In this document: positions 41,663 through 52,287 of the stretch, one piece after another | How the letters are laid out: each line of letters opens with the position of its first letter | Position numbering within the stretch: position 1 is the stretch's first letter | NCBI GenBank assembly: GCA_029747015.1 | Contig: JAKOGI010002736.1 | Span: 1 to 64,000, forward strand | Origin: Carnegiea gigantea | Lineage: Eukaryota > Streptophyta > Magnoliopsida > Caryophyllales > Cactaceae | Direction: 5' to 3' | DNA length: 64,000 bases | Notes under the pieces: model-generated | Databases searched by the model: none | Told to the model about the DNA's origin: nothing | The model's input: the letters and a program-made list of their open reading frames with translations, nothing else | Program-made: the position numbers and the translations under genes

Positions 41663-42051
41663 TTTGGATTCTTGCGGAACAAATGTTTCATTGAGGGTAC
41701 GCGGCCGCAGAGTCGCGCATACAGCACGCCAGCTCCAAAGAGGTCGCAAGTTCGTAACTGACAGCTCGGAAGAGGCGAGCTAAGCATGCGTTACGGACGG
41801 TAGCTCGACCACCTTCATCGCCCCGTGCATGCATGGGGTTTCATCCGTGTGTTGCAGTAAAAAAGTGCCTCTGATGTGGTTTTCAGGGCCAAGAGGCGTC
41901 CGTAGGGGAATTTTGATAATTTCTAGCGAACATTGGCGAAAGGCCTGATTTGGATGCTTTTTCCTCGTCCTAGTCAGTTCTCATCCGACGGCCACAGCAA
42001 ATGAAACGGGAAAGATCGGCGCTTTTTAAGGAAGAAAAAAACAACGAAAAA

Positions 42052-42170
42052 GGGGTGCAACACGAGGACTTCCCAGGAGGTCCCCCATCCTAGTACTACT
42101 CTCGCCCAAGCACGCTTAACTGCAGAGTTCGAATGGGATCCTGTGCATTAGTGCTGGTATGATCGCACCC
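42052..42170 (-). rRNA. 5S rRNA: 5S rRNA gene, copy 86
   Basis: Full 119 nt. C-box gtcccccatcct, tgcagagttcgaatggg, atcctgtgc; A-box intact. 5' flank N; 3' flank B. Close to copy 79. Confidence 0.95.
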
Positions 42171-42557
42171 ATTGGATTCTTGCGGAACAATTGTTTCATT
42201 GAGGGAACGCGGCCGCAGAGTCGCGCATACAGCACGCCAGCTCCAAAGAGGTCACAAGTTCGTAACTGACAGCTCGGAAGAGGCAAGTTAAGTGTGCGTT
42301 ACGGACGGTAGCTTGACCACATTCACCGCCCCGTGCATGCAAGGGGTTTCGTCCGTGTGTTGCAGTGAAAAAGGGCCTCTGATGTGGTTGTCAGGACCAG
42401 GAGGCGTTCGTAGGGGAATTTCGGTCCTTTCGAGTGAACATGGGCAGAGGGCCTGATTTGGATTCCTGTTCCTCGTCCTGGTCAGTTCTCATCCGAAGGC
42501 AACAACAAATGAAATGAGAAAGATCGGTGCTTTTTAGAAAGAAAAAACGACGAAAAA

Positions 42558-42676
42558 GGGGTGCAACACGAGGACTTCCCAGGAGGTCACCCATCCTAGT
42601 ACTACTCTCGCTCAAGCACGCTTGACTGCGGAGCTCTGATGGGATCCGGTGCATTAGTGCTGGTATGATCGCACCC
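42558..42676 (-). rRNA. 5S rRNA: 5S rRNA gene, copy 87
   Basis: Full 119 nt. C-box intact, tcgctcaagc, A-box cttgact, gagctctg. 5' flank N; 3' flank C. Confidence 0.96.
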
Positions 42677-43065
42677 ATTGGATTCTTGCGGAACAAATGT
42701 TTCATTGAGAGTACGCGGCCGCAGAGTCGCGCATACAGCGCGCCAGCTCCAAAGAGGTCGCAAGTAAGTAACTGACAGCTCGGAAGAGGCGAGCTACGCA
42801 TGCGTTACAGACGGTAGCTCGACCCCCTCCATCGCCCCGTGCAAGCATGTGTTTTCGTCCGTGTGTTGCAGTAAAATGGGGCCTCTCAAGTGGTTTTCAG
42901 GGGCAGGAGGCGTCCGTTGGGGAATTTTGAAAATTTCGGGTGAACAAGGGCGGAAGGTCGGACTTGGATGCTTTTTCCTCGTCCTGGTCAGTTCTCATCT
43001 GACGACCACAGCAAATGAAACAAGGAAGATCGGTGCTTTTGAAGGAAGAAAAAAACAACAAAAAA

Positions 43066-43184
43066 AGGGTGCAACAGAAGGACTTCCCAGGAGGTCACCC
43101 ATCCTAGTACTACTCTCGCCGACGCACGCTTAACTGCGGAGTTCTGATAGGATCCGGTGCATTAGTGCTTGTATGATCGCAGCC
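43066..43184 (-). rRNA. 5S rRNA: 5S rRNA gene, copy 88 (acagaagg variant)
   Basis: 119 nt. agggtgcaacagaagg, A-box gacgcacg, gatagg, gtgcttg, start gatcgcagcc; C-box intact. 5' flank N; 3' flank B. Confidence 0.94.
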
Positions 43185-43571
43185 ATTGGATTCTTGCGGA
43201 ACAAATGTTTCATTGAGGGTACGCGGCCGCAGAGTCGCGCATACAGCGCGCCAGCTCCAAAGAGGTCGCAAGTTCGTAACTGACAGCTCGGAAGAGGCGA
43301 GCTAAGCTTGCGTTACAGACGGTAGCTCGACTCCCTGCATCGCCCCGTGCAAGCTTGGCTTTCGTCCGTGCATTGCAGTAAAATGGGGCCTCTCAAGTGG
43401 TTTTCAGGGCCAGGAGGCGTCCGTTGGGGAATTTCGGAAATTTCGAGCGAACAAAGGCGGAAGATCGGACTTGGATGCCTTTACCTCGTCCTGGTCAGTT
43501 CTCATCCGATGACCGCAGCAAATGAAACGGGAAGGATCGGTGCTTTTAAGAAAGTCAAAAACAACGAAAAA

Positions 43572-43690
43572 TGGATGCAACACGAGGACTTCCCCGGAGG
43601 TCACCCATCCTAGTACCACTCTTGCCCACGCACACTTAACTGCGGAGTTCTGATGGGATCCGCTGCATTAGCGCTGGTATGATCGCATCC
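43572..43690 (-). rRNA. 5S rRNA: 5S rRNA gene, copy 89
   Basis: Full 119 nt. 3' end tggatgc, C-box ccggaggtc, IE ctcttg, A-box cacgcacactt, ccgctgcattagcgc, start gcatcc. 5' flank N; 3' flank A. Confidence 0.93.
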
Positions 43691-44077
43691 ATTGGATTCT
43701 TGCGGAGCAAATGTTTCATTGAGGGTGCGCGGCCGCAGACTCGCGCATGCGGCGCGCCAGCTCCAAAGAGGTCGCAAGTTCGGAACTGACTGCTCGGAAG
43801 AGGCGAGCTAAGAGTGCGTTACGGACGGTAGCTCGACCCTCTCCATCGCCCTGTGCAAGCATGGGCTTTCGTCCGTGTGCTGCCGTAAAATGGGGCCTCT
43901 AATGTGGTTTTCAAGGCCAAGGGGCGTCCGTTGGGGAATTTCGGAAATTTCGAGTGAACAATGGCGGAAGGTCGTACTTGGATGCTTTTTCCTCGTCCTG
44001 GCCAGTTCTCGTCAGACGGCCACAGCAAATGAAACGAGAAGGATCGGTGCTTTTACGAAAGAAAAAGCAACGGAAAA

Positions 44078-44196
44078 GGGGTGCAACACGAGGACTTCCC
44101 AGGAGTTCACCCATCCTAGTACTACTCTCGCCCAAGCACGCTTTACTGCGGAGTTTTAATGGGATCCGGCGCATTAGTGCTGGTATGATCGCACCC
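44078..44196 (-). rRNA. 5S rRNA: 5S rRNA gene, copy 90
   Basis: Full 119 nt. C-box ggagttca, A-box ctttact, agttttaatg, ccggcgc. 5' flank N; 3' flank A-like (acgaaagaaaaagc). Confidence 0.95.
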
Positions 44197-44585
44197 ATTG
44201 GATTCTTGCGGAACAAATGTTTCATTGAGGGCACGCGGCCGCAGAGTCGCGCATACAGCACGCCAGCTCCAAAGAGTTCGGAAGTTCGTAACTGACAGCT
44301 CGGAAGAGGCGAGCTAAGCGTGCGTTACGGACGATAGCTCGACCACCTTCATCGCCCCGTGCAAGCATGAGGTTTCATCCGTGTGTTGCAGTAAAAAAGT
44401 GCCTCTAATGGGGTTTTCAGGGCCAGGAGGCGTCCGTAGGGGAATTTTCGTTATTTCGAGCGAACATGGGCAGAAGGCTTGATTTGGATGCTTTTTCCTC
44501 GTCCTGGTCAGTTCTCATCGGACGGCCACAGCAAATGAAACGAGAAAGCTCGGTGCTTTTTAAGGAAGAAAAAAACAACAAAAAA

Positions 44586-44704
44586 GGGGGGCAACACGAG
44601 GACTTCCCAGGAGGTCACCCATGCTAGTACTACTCTGGCCCAAGCACGCTTAACTGCGGAGTTCTGATGGGATCCGGTGCATTAGTACTGGTATGATCGC
44701 ACCC
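44586..44704 (-). rRNA. 5S rRNA: 5S rRNA gene, copy 91
   Basis: Full 119 nt. gggggcaac, C-box catgct, IE ctctgg, attagtact; A-box intact. 5' flank N; 3' flank B. Confidence 0.95.
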
Positions 44705-45092
44705 ATTGGATTCTTGCGCAACAAATGTTTCATTGAGGGTACGCAGCCGCAGAGTCGCACATACAGCACGCCAGCTCCAAAGAGGTCGCAAGTTCGTAAC
44801 TGACAGCTCGGAAGAGGCGAGCTAAGCGTGCGTTACAGACGGTAGCTCGACCCCCTCCATCGTCCCGTGCAAGCATGGGCTTTCGTCCGTGTGTTGCAGT
44901 AAAATGGAGCCTCTCAAGTGGTTTTCAGGGTCAGGAGGCGTCCGTTGGGGAATTTCGGAAATTTCGACTGAACAAGGGCGGAAGGTCGGACATGGATGCT
45001 TTTTCATCGTCCGGTCAGTTCTCATCCGACGACCACGGCAAATGAAACGAGAAAGATCGGTGCTTTTTAAGGAAGAAAAAAACAACAAAAAA

Positions 45093-45211
45093 GGGGTGCA
45101 ACAGAAGGACTTCCTAGGAGGTCACCCATCCGAGTACTACTCTCGCCCACGCACGCTTAACTGCGGAATTCTAATAGGATCCGGTGCATTAGTGCCGGTA
45201 TGATCGCACCC
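45093..45211 (-). rRNA. 5S rRNA: 5S rRNA gene, copy 92 (acagaagg variant)
   Basis: Full 119 nt. caacagaagg, cctaggagg, catccg, A-box cacgcacg, gaattctaatagg, gtgccgg. 5' flank N; 3' flank B. Confidence 0.94.
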
Positions 45212-45599
45212 ATTGGATTCTTGCGGAACAAATGTTTCATTGAGGGAACGCGGCCGCAGAGTGGCGCATACAGCACGCCAGCTCCAAAGAGGTCGCGAGT
45301 TCGTAACTGACAGCTCGGAAGAGGCGAGCTGAGCGTGCGTTACGGACGGTGGCTCGACTCCCTGCATCGCCCCGTGCAAGCTTGGGCTTTTGTCCATGTG
45401 TTGTAGTAAAATGGGGCCTCTCAAGTGGTTTTCAGGGCCAGGAGGCGTCCGTTGGGGAATTTCGGAAATTTCGAGTGAACAAGGGCGGAAGGTCAGACTT
45501 GGATGCCTTTTCCTCGTCCTGGTCAGTTCTCATCCGATGACCGCAGCAAATGAAACGAGAAGGATCGGTGCTTTTAAGAAAGTAAAAAACAACAAAAAC

Positions 45600-45718
45600 G
45601 GGGTGCAACACGAGGACTTCCCAGGAGGTCACCCATCCTAGTACTACTCTTGCCCAGGCACGCTTAACTGCGGAGTTCCGAAGGGATCCGGTGCATTAGT
45701 GCTGGTATGATCGCACCC
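45600..45718 (-). rRNA. 5S rRNA: 5S rRNA gene, copy 93
   Basis: Full 119 nt. C-box intact, IE ctcttg, A-box caggcacg, gttccgaagg. 5' flank N; 3' flank A, whose last A-run is broken (aaaaacg). Confidence 0.95.
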
Positions 45719-46106
45719 ATTTGGTTCTTGCGGAACAAATGTTTCATTGAGGGTACGCGGCCGTTGAGTCGCGCATACAGCATGCCAGCTCCAAAGAGGT
45801 CGCAAGTTCGCAACTGACAGCTCGAAAGAGGCGAGCTAAGCGTGCGTTACGGACGGTAGCTCGGCCACCTTCATCGCCCCGTGCAAGCATGGGGTTTCGT
45901 CCGTGTGTTGCAGTAAAATGGGGCCTCTCAAGTGGTTTTCAGGGCCAGGAGGCGTCCGTTGGGGAATTTCGGAAATTTCGAGTGAACAAGGGCGGAAGGT
46001 CGGACTTGGATGCTTTTTCCTCGTCCTGGTTAGTTCTCATCCGACGACCACAGCAAATGAAACGAGAAGGATCAGAGCTTTTAAGAAAGTAAAAAGTAAC
46101 GAAAAA

Positions 46107-46225
46107 GGGGTGCAACACGAGGACTTCCAAGGAGGTCACCCATCCTAGTACTACTCTCGCCCAAGGACGCTTAACTGCGGAGTTCTGAAGGGATCCGGTG
46201 CATTAGTGCGGGTATGATCCCACCC
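46107..46225 (-). rRNA. 5S rRNA: 5S rRNA gene, copy 94
   Basis: Full 119 nt. ttccaagg, A-box caaggacg, ctgaaggg, gtgcggg, gatcccaccc. 5' flank N with attcggttc; 3' flank A. Confidence 0.95.
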
Positions 46226-46613
46226 ATTCGGTTCTTGCGGAACAAATGTTTCATTGCCGGAATGCGGCCACAGGGTCACGCATACAGCACGCCAGCTCCA
46301 AAGAGGTCGCAAGTTCGTAACTGACAGCTCGGAAGAGGCAAGCTATGCGTGCGTTACCGACGGTAGCTCGACCCCCTCCATCGTCCCGTGCAAGGATGGG
46401 CTTTCGTCCGTGTGTTGCAGTAAAATGGGGCCTCTCAAGTAGTTTTCAGGGCCAGGAGGCGTCCGTTGGGGAATTCCGGAAATTTCGAGTGAACAAGGGC
46501 GGAAGGTCGGACTTGGATGCTTTTTTCTCGTCCTAGTCAGTTCTCATCCGACGACCACAGCAAATGAAACGAGAAGGATCGGTGCTTTTAAGAAAGTAAA
46601 AAGCAACGAAAAA

Positions 46614-46732
46614 GGGGTGCAACACGAGGACTTCCCAGGAGGTCACCCATCCTAGTACTACTCTCGCCCAAGCACGCTTAACTGCGGAGTTCTGATGGGA
46701 TCCGGTGCATTAGTGCTGGTATGATCGCACCC
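46614..46732 (-). rRNA. 5S rRNA: 5S rRNA gene, copy 95 (exact consensus)
   Basis: Matches the window consensus at all 119 positions. Only this copy and copy 98 do so. 5' flank N; 3' flank A. No TATA element, so its activity would depend on the internal boxes and whatever the N flank provides. Confidence 0.98.
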
Positions 46733-47120
46733 ATTCGATTCTTGCGGAACAAATGTTTCATTGAGTCCACGCGGCTGCCGAGTCGCGCATGCAGCGCCCC
46801 AAATCTAAAGAGGTCGCAAGTTCGTAACTGACAGCTCGGAAGCGGCGAGCTATGCGTGCGTTACGGATGGTAGCTCCGACCTCCTTCACCGCCCCTCGCC
46901 AGCGTGGGGTTTCGTCCCTGTGTTGCTGTAAAAAAGGGCCTCTGAAGTGGTTTTTAGGGCCAAGAGTCGTCCGTAGGGGAATTTTGGTCATTTCGACTGA
47001 ACATGGACGAAAGGCCTGATTTGGATGCTTTTTCCTCGTCCTGGCCAGGTCTCATCCGACGCCCACAGCAAATGAAACGAGAAGGATCAGTGTTTGTAAA
47101 AAAGGGAAAAAAACGAAAAA
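46733..47120 (-). repeat. Representative class E spacer
   Basis: Lies between copies 95 and 96. Marks: ctgtgttgctgtaaaaaag, ctgaagtgg, ccaagagtcgtcc, atttcgactgaacatgg, ggccaggtctcatcc and atcagtgtttg. The NotI site of other spacers is lost (gcggctgccg). Confidence 0.9.
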
Positions 47121-47239
47121 GGAGTGCAACACGAGCGCTTCCCAGGAGGTCGCCCATCCTACTACAACTCCTGCCCAAGCACGCTTAACTACAGAGTTCT
47201 GATGGGATCCGCTGCATTAGTGCTGGTATGATCGCAGCC
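47121..47239 (-). rRNA. 5S rRNA: 5S rRNA gene, copy 96 (class E)
   Basis: Full 119 nt, class E: ggagtgcaac, gagcgcttccc, ctactacaactcctg, cttaactacag, ccgctgc, start gatcgcagcc. Identical to copy 100, 2,020 bp away. 3' flank E. Confidence 0.94.
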
Positions 47240-47627
47240 GCTGGATTCTTGCGGAACAAATGTTTCGTTGAGTGTACGCGGCCGCTGAGTCGCGCTTAAC
47301 GCACGCCGGCTCTAAAGAGGTCGCAAGTTCGTAACTTACATGTTGGAAGCGACGAGCTAGGCGTGCGTTACGGATGGTAGCTCGACCACCTTCATCGCCC
47401 CTTGCCAGCGTGGGGTTTCGTCCTTGTGTTGCAGTAAAAAAGGGCCTCTGAAGTGGTTTTCAGGGTCAAGAGTCGTCAGTAGGGGAATTTTGGTCATTTC
47501 GACTGAACATGCCCGAAAGGCCTGATTTGGATGGGTTTTTCCTCATCCTGGTCAGGTCTCATCCAACGTCCACAGCAAATGAAACGAGAAGGATCGGTGC
47601 TTTTAAAAAAGAAAAAAAAAAGTACAA
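47240..47627 (-). repeat. Representative class D spacer
   Basis: Between copies 96 and 97. Marks: cgcttaacgcacgccgg, cttgccagcgtgg, ctgaagtgg, cctcatcctggtcagg and atccaacg, ending in a purine tract (gaaaaaaaaaagtacaagg) whose A-runs stop short of the gene. Confidence 0.9.
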
Positions 47628-47746
47628 GGATCGCAACACGAGGACTTCCCAGGAGGTCACCCATCCTAGTACTACTCTCGCCATGGCACGCTTGACTGCG
47701 GAGTTCTGATGGGATCCGGTGCATTGGTGCTGGTTTGATCGCACCC
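47628..47746 (-). rRNA. 5S rRNA: 5S rRNA gene, copy 97 (class D, TATA)
   Basis: 119 nt; ggatcgcaac, C-box intact, tcgccatggc (A-box catggcacg), cttgact, cattggtgctgg. 5' flank T, ttccgg. Identical to copy 101. 3' flank D. Confidence 0.95.
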
Positions 47747-47768
47747 ATTGGATTTTTCCGGAACAATT

Positions 47769-47776
47769 CTTTTATA
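47769..47776 (-). promoter_or_regulatory. TATA element of 5S copy 97
   Basis: Minus strand TATAAAAG at -30 to -23; GC element reads GG. Confidence 0.7.
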
Positions 47777-48133
47777 GAGCGTACGCGGCTGCCGAGTCGC
47801 ACATACAGCGCGCCAAATCTAAAGAGGTCGCAAGTTCGCAACTTACAGCTCGGAAGCGGCGAGTTAAGAGTGCGTTACGGACGGTCGCTCGACCCCTTCA
47901 TCGCCCCGTGCAAGCATGGGCTTTCGCCCGTGTGTTGCAGTAAAATGGGGCCTCTAATGTGGTTTTCAGGGCCAGGAGGCGTCCGTTGGGGAATTTCGGA
48001 AATTTCGAGTGAACAAGGACGGAAGGTCGGACTTGGATGCTTTTTCCTCGTCCTGGTCAGTTCTCATCAGACGGCCACAGCAAATTAAACGAGAAGGATC
48101 GGTGCTTTTAAGAAAGTAAAAGGTAACGAAAAA

Positions 48134-48252
48134 GGGGTGCAACACGAGGACTTCCCAGGAGGTCACCCATCCTAGTACTACTCTCGCCCAAGCACGCTTA
48201 ACTGCGGAGTTCTGATGGGATCCGGTGCATTAGTGCTGGTATGATCGCACCC
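48134..48252 (-). rRNA. 5S rRNA: 5S rRNA gene, copy 98 (exact consensus)
   Basis: Matches the consensus at all 119 positions. 5' flank N; 3' flank A with gtaaaaggtaacg. Third member of an E-D-A trimer. Confidence 0.98.
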
Positions 48253-48634
48253 ATTGGATTCTTGCGGAACAAATGTTTCATTGAGGGAACGCGGCCGCAG
48301 AGTCGCGCATACAGCACGCCAGTCCAAAGAGGTCGCAAGTTCGTAACTGACAGCTCGGAAGAGGCGAGCTAAGCGTGCGTTACGGACGGTAGCTCGACCA
48401 CCTTCATCGCCCCGTGCAGCATGGGGTTTCGTCCGTGTGTTGCAGTAAAAAGGGGCCTCTAATGTGGTTTTCAGGCCAGGAGGCGTCCGTAGGGGAATTT
48501 CGGTCATTTCGAGAACATGGGCGGAGGGCCTGATTTGGAAGCTTTTTCCTCGCCCTGGTCAGTCCTCATCCGGCGGCCGCAGCAAATGAAACGAGAAAGA
48601 TCGGTGGTTTTGAGAAAGAAAAAACAACGAAAAA

Positions 48635-48753
48635 GGTGTGCAACACGAGGACTTCCCAGGAGGTCACCCATCCCAGTACTACTCTCACCCAAGCACGCTT
48701 AACTGCGGAGTTCTGATGGGATCCGGTGCATTAGTGCTGGTACGATCGCACCC
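48635..48753 (-). rRNA. 5S rRNA: 5S rRNA gene, copy 99
   Basis: Full 119 nt. ggtgtgc, C-box edge catccc, IE ctctca, ggtacgatc; A-box intact. 5' flank N (attcgattc); 3' flank F. Confidence 0.95.
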
Positions 48754-49140
48754 ATTCGATTCTTGCGGAACAAATGTTTCATTGAGTCCAGGCGGCAGCC
48801 GAGTCGCGCATGCAGCGCCCCAAATCTAAAGAGGTCGCAAGTTCGTAACTGACAGCTCGGAAGCGGCGAGCTATGCGTGCGTTACGGATGGTAGCCCGAC
48901 CTCCTTCACCGCCCCTCGCCAGCGTGGGGTTTCGTCCCTGTGTTGCTGTAAAAAAGGGCCTCTGAAGTGGTTTTGAGGGCCAAGAGTCGTCCGTAGGGGA
49001 ATGTTGGTCATTTCGACTGAACATGGACGAAAGGCCTGATTTGGATGCTTTTTCCTCGTCCTGGCCAGGTCTCATCCGACGCCCACAGCAAATGAAACGA
49101 GAAGGATCAGTGTTTGTAAAAAAGGGAAAAAAACGAAAAA

Positions 49141-49259
49141 GGAGTGCAACACGAGCGCTTCCCAGGAGGTCGCCCATCCTACTACAACTCCTGCCCAAGC
49201 ACGCTTAACTACAGAGTTCTGATGGGATCCGCTGCATTAGTGCTGGTATGATCGCAGCC
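49141..49259 (-). rRNA. 5S rRNA: 5S rRNA gene, copy 100 (class E)
   Basis: Same 119-nt sequence as copy 96. E member of the 49-kb E-D-A trimer. 5' flank gtttcgttgag; 3' flank E. Confidence 0.94.
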
Positions 49260-49647
49260 GCTGGATTCTTGCGGAACAAATGTTTCGTTGAGTGTACGCG
49301 GCCGCTGAGTCGCGCTTAACGCACGCCGGCTCTAAAGAGGTCGCAAGTTCGTAACTTACATGTTGGAAGCGACGAGCTAGGCGTGCGTTACGGATGGTAG
49401 CTCGACCACCTTCATCGCCCCTTGCCAGCGTGGGGTTTCGTCCTTGTGTTGCAGTAAAAAAGGGCCTCTGAAGTGGTTTTCAGGGTCAAGAGTCGTCAGT
49501 AGGGGAATTTTGGTCATTTCGACTGAACATGCCCGAAAGGCCTGATTTGGATGGGTTTTTCCTCATCCTGGTCAGGTCTCATCCAACGTCCACAGCAAAT
49601 GAAACGAGAAGGATCGGTGCTTTTAAAAAAGAAAAAAAAAAGTACAA

Positions 49648-49766
49648 GGATCGCAACACGAGGACTTCCCAGGAGGTCACCCATCCTAGTACTACTCTCG
49701 CCATGGCACGCTTGACTGCGGAGTTCTGATGGGATCCGGTGCATTGGTGCTGGTTTGATCGCACCC
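49648..49766 (-). rRNA. 5S rRNA: 5S rRNA gene, copy 101 (class D, TATA)
   Basis: Same sequence as copy 97. 5' flank T; 3' flank D. Its upstream spacer switches to the 40.7-kb variant (aaatctgaagagg). Confidence 0.95.
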
Positions 49767-49788
49767 ATTGGATTTTTCCGGAACAATT

Positions 49789-49796
49789 CTTTTATA
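49789..49796 (-). promoter_or_regulatory. TATA element of 5S copy 101
   Basis: Minus strand TATAAAAG at -30 to -23; GC element reads GG, as in copies 83 and 97. Confidence 0.7.
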
Positions 49797-50153
49797 GAGC
49801 GTACGCGGCTGCCGAGTCGCACATACAGCGCGCCAAATCTGAAGAGGTCGCAAGTTCGCAACTTACAGCTCGGAAGCGGCGAGTTAAGAGTGCGTTACGG
49901 ACGGTCGCTCGACCCCTTCATCGCCCCGTGCAAGCATGGGCTTTCGCCCGTGTGTTGCAGTAAAATGCGGCCTCTAATGTGGTTTTCAGGGCCAGGAGGC
50001 ATCCGTTGGGGAATTTCGGAAATTTCGAGTGAACAAGGGCGGAAGGTCGGACTTGGATGCTTTTTCCTCGTCCTGGTCAGTTCTCATCAGACGGCCACAG
50101 CAAATTAAACGAGAAGGATCGGTGCTTTTAAGAAAGTAAAAGGTAACGAAAAA

Positions 50154-50272
50154 GGGGTGCAACACGAGGACTTCCCAGGAGGTCACCCATCCTAGTACTA
50201 CTCTCGCCCAAGCACGCTTAACTGCGGAGTTCTGATGGGATCCGGTGCTTTAGTGCTGGTATGATCGCACCC
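50154..50272 (-). rRNA. 5S rRNA: 5S rRNA gene, copy 102
   Basis: Full 119 nt with one change (gtgctttag) from consensus; boxes intact. 5' flank N; 3' flank A. Confidence 0.98.
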
Positions 50273-50660
50273 ATTGGATTCTTGCGGAACAAATGTTTCA
50301 TTGAGGGTACGCGGCCGCAGAGTCGCGCATACAGCACGCCAGCTCCAAAGAGGTCGCAAGTTCGTAACTGACAGCTCGAAAGAGGCGAGCTAAGCGTGCG
50401 TTACGGACGGTAGCTCGACCACCTTCATCGCCCCGTGCATGCATGGGGTTTCGTCCGTGCGTTGCAGTAAAAAGGGGCCTCTGATGTGTTTTTCAGGGCC
50501 ACGAGGCGTCCGTAGGGGAATTTCGTTAATTTCGACTGAACATAGGCGGATGGCCTGATTTGGATGCTTTTTCCACGTCCTGGTCAGTTCTTATCCGCTG
50601 GCCACAGCAAATGAACCGAGAAAGATCGGCGCTTCTAAGAAAGAAAAAAACAACGAAAAA

Positions 50661-50779
50661 GGGGTGCAACACGAGGACTTCCCAGGAGGTCACCCATCCT
50701 AGTACTACCCTCGCCCAAGCACGCTTAACTGCGGAGTTCTGATGGGATCCGGTGCATTAGTGCTGGTATGATCGCACCC
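50661..50779 (-). rRNA. 5S rRNA: 5S rRNA gene, copy 103
   Basis: Full 119 nt with one change, in IE (accctcg); C- and A-boxes intact. 5' flank N with ttacgg; 3' flank A'. Confidence 0.98.
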
Positions 50780-51167
50780 ATTGGATTCTTACGGAACAAA
50801 TGTTTCATTGAGGGTACGCGGCCGCAGAGTCGCGCATACAGCACGCCAGCTCCAAAGAGGTCGCAAGTTCGTAACTGACAGCTCGGAAGAGGCGAGCTAA
50901 GTGTGCGTTACGGACGGTAGCTCGACCCCCTGCATCGCCCCGTGCAAGCATGGGCTTTCGTCCGTGTGTTGCAGTAAAATGGTGCCTCTCAAGTGGTTTT
51001 CAGGGCCAGGAGGCGTCCGTTGGGGAATTTCGGAAATTTCGAGTGAACAAGGGCGGACGGTCGGACTCGGATGCTTTTTCCTCGTCCTAGTCAGTTCTCA
51101 TTCGACGACCACAGCAAATGAAACGAGGAGGATCGGTGCTTTTAAGAAAACAAAAAACAACGAAAAT

Positions 51168-51286
51168 AGGGTGCAACACGAGGACTTCCCAGGAGGTCAC
51201 CCACCCTAGTACTACTCACGCCCAAGCACGCTTAACTGCGGAGTTCTGATGGGATCCGGCGCATTGGTGCTGCTATGATCGCCCCC
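51168..51286 (-). rRNA. 5S rRNA: 5S rRNA gene, copy 104
   Basis: 119 nt. agggtgc, C-box cacccaccct, actcacg, ccggcgcattggtgctgc, start gccccc; A-box intact. 5' flank N (tcatgcg); 3' flank A with the last A-run broken. Confidence 0.94.
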
Positions 51287-51673
51287 ATTGGATTCATGCG
51301 AAACAAATGTTTCATTGAGTCCACGCGGCTGCCGAGTCGCGCATGCAGCGCACCAAATCTAAAGAGGTCGCAAGTTCGTAACTGACAGCTCGGAAGCAGC
51401 GAGCTATGCGTGCGTAACGGATGATAGCTCGACCACCTTCATCGCCCCTAGCCAGCGTGGGGTTTCGTCCCTGTGTTGCTGTAAAAAAGGGCCTCTGAAG
51501 TGGTTTTCAGGGCCAAGAGCCGTCCGTAGGGGAATTTTGGTCATTTCGACTGAGCATGGACGAAAGGCCTGATTTGGATGCTTTTTCCTCGTCCTGGCGA
51601 GGTCTCCTCCGGCCCCCACAGCAAATGAAATGAAAAGAATCAGTGTTTTTAAAAAAAGAAAAAAAACGAAGAA

Positions 51674-51792
51674 GGGGTGCAACACGAGCGCTTCCCAGCA
51701 GGTCACCCATCCTACTACTACTCTTGCCCAAGCACGCTTAACTGCGAAGTTCTGATGGGATCCGCTGCATTTGTGCTGGCATGATCGCCGCC
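51674..51792 (-). rRNA. 5S rRNA: 5S rRNA gene, copy 105 (class E)
   Basis: Full 119 nt, class E: gagcgcttccc, cagcaggtc, ctactactactcttg, tgcgaag, ccgctgcatttgtgctggc, start gccgcc. 5' flank lacks ttcattgag (reads aaatgtacgtgg), so the -25 to -40 region is gone. 3' flank E. Confidence 0.94.
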
Positions 51793-52168
51793 ATTGGATT
51801 CTTGCGGAACAAATGTACGTGGCCGCTGAGTCGCACTTAATGCACGCCGGCTCTAAAGAGGTCGCAAGTTCATAACTTACAGGTCGGAAGCGGCGAGCTA
51901 GGCGTGCGTTACGGATTGTCGCTCGACCACCTTCATCACCCCGTGCCAGCTTGGGGTTTCGTCCTTGTGTTGCCGTAAAAAAGGGCCTCTGAAGTGGTTT
52001 TCAGGGCCAAGAGTCGTCTGTAGGGGAATTTCGGCCATTTCGGCTGAACATGGCCGAAAGGCCTGATTTGGATGCCTTTTTCCTCATCGTGGTCAGGTCC
52101 CATCCAACGCCCACAGCAAATGAAACGAGAAAGGTCGGTGCTTTTTAGATAGAAAAAACGACGAAAAA

Positions 52169-52287
52169 GGGGTGCAACACGAGGACTTCCTAGGAGGTCA
52201 CCCATCCTAGCACTACTCTCGCCCAAGCACGCTTAACTGCGGAGTTCTGATGGGATCCGGTGCATTAGTGTTGGTATGATCGCACCC
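52169..52287 (-). rRNA. 5S rRNA: 5S rRNA gene, copy 106
   Basis: Full 119 nt, three changes (cttcctagg, agcactact, gtgttgg); A-box and IE intact. 5' flank N (atcgaattc). 3' flank C-like joined to a D-type spacer. Confidence 0.96.
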
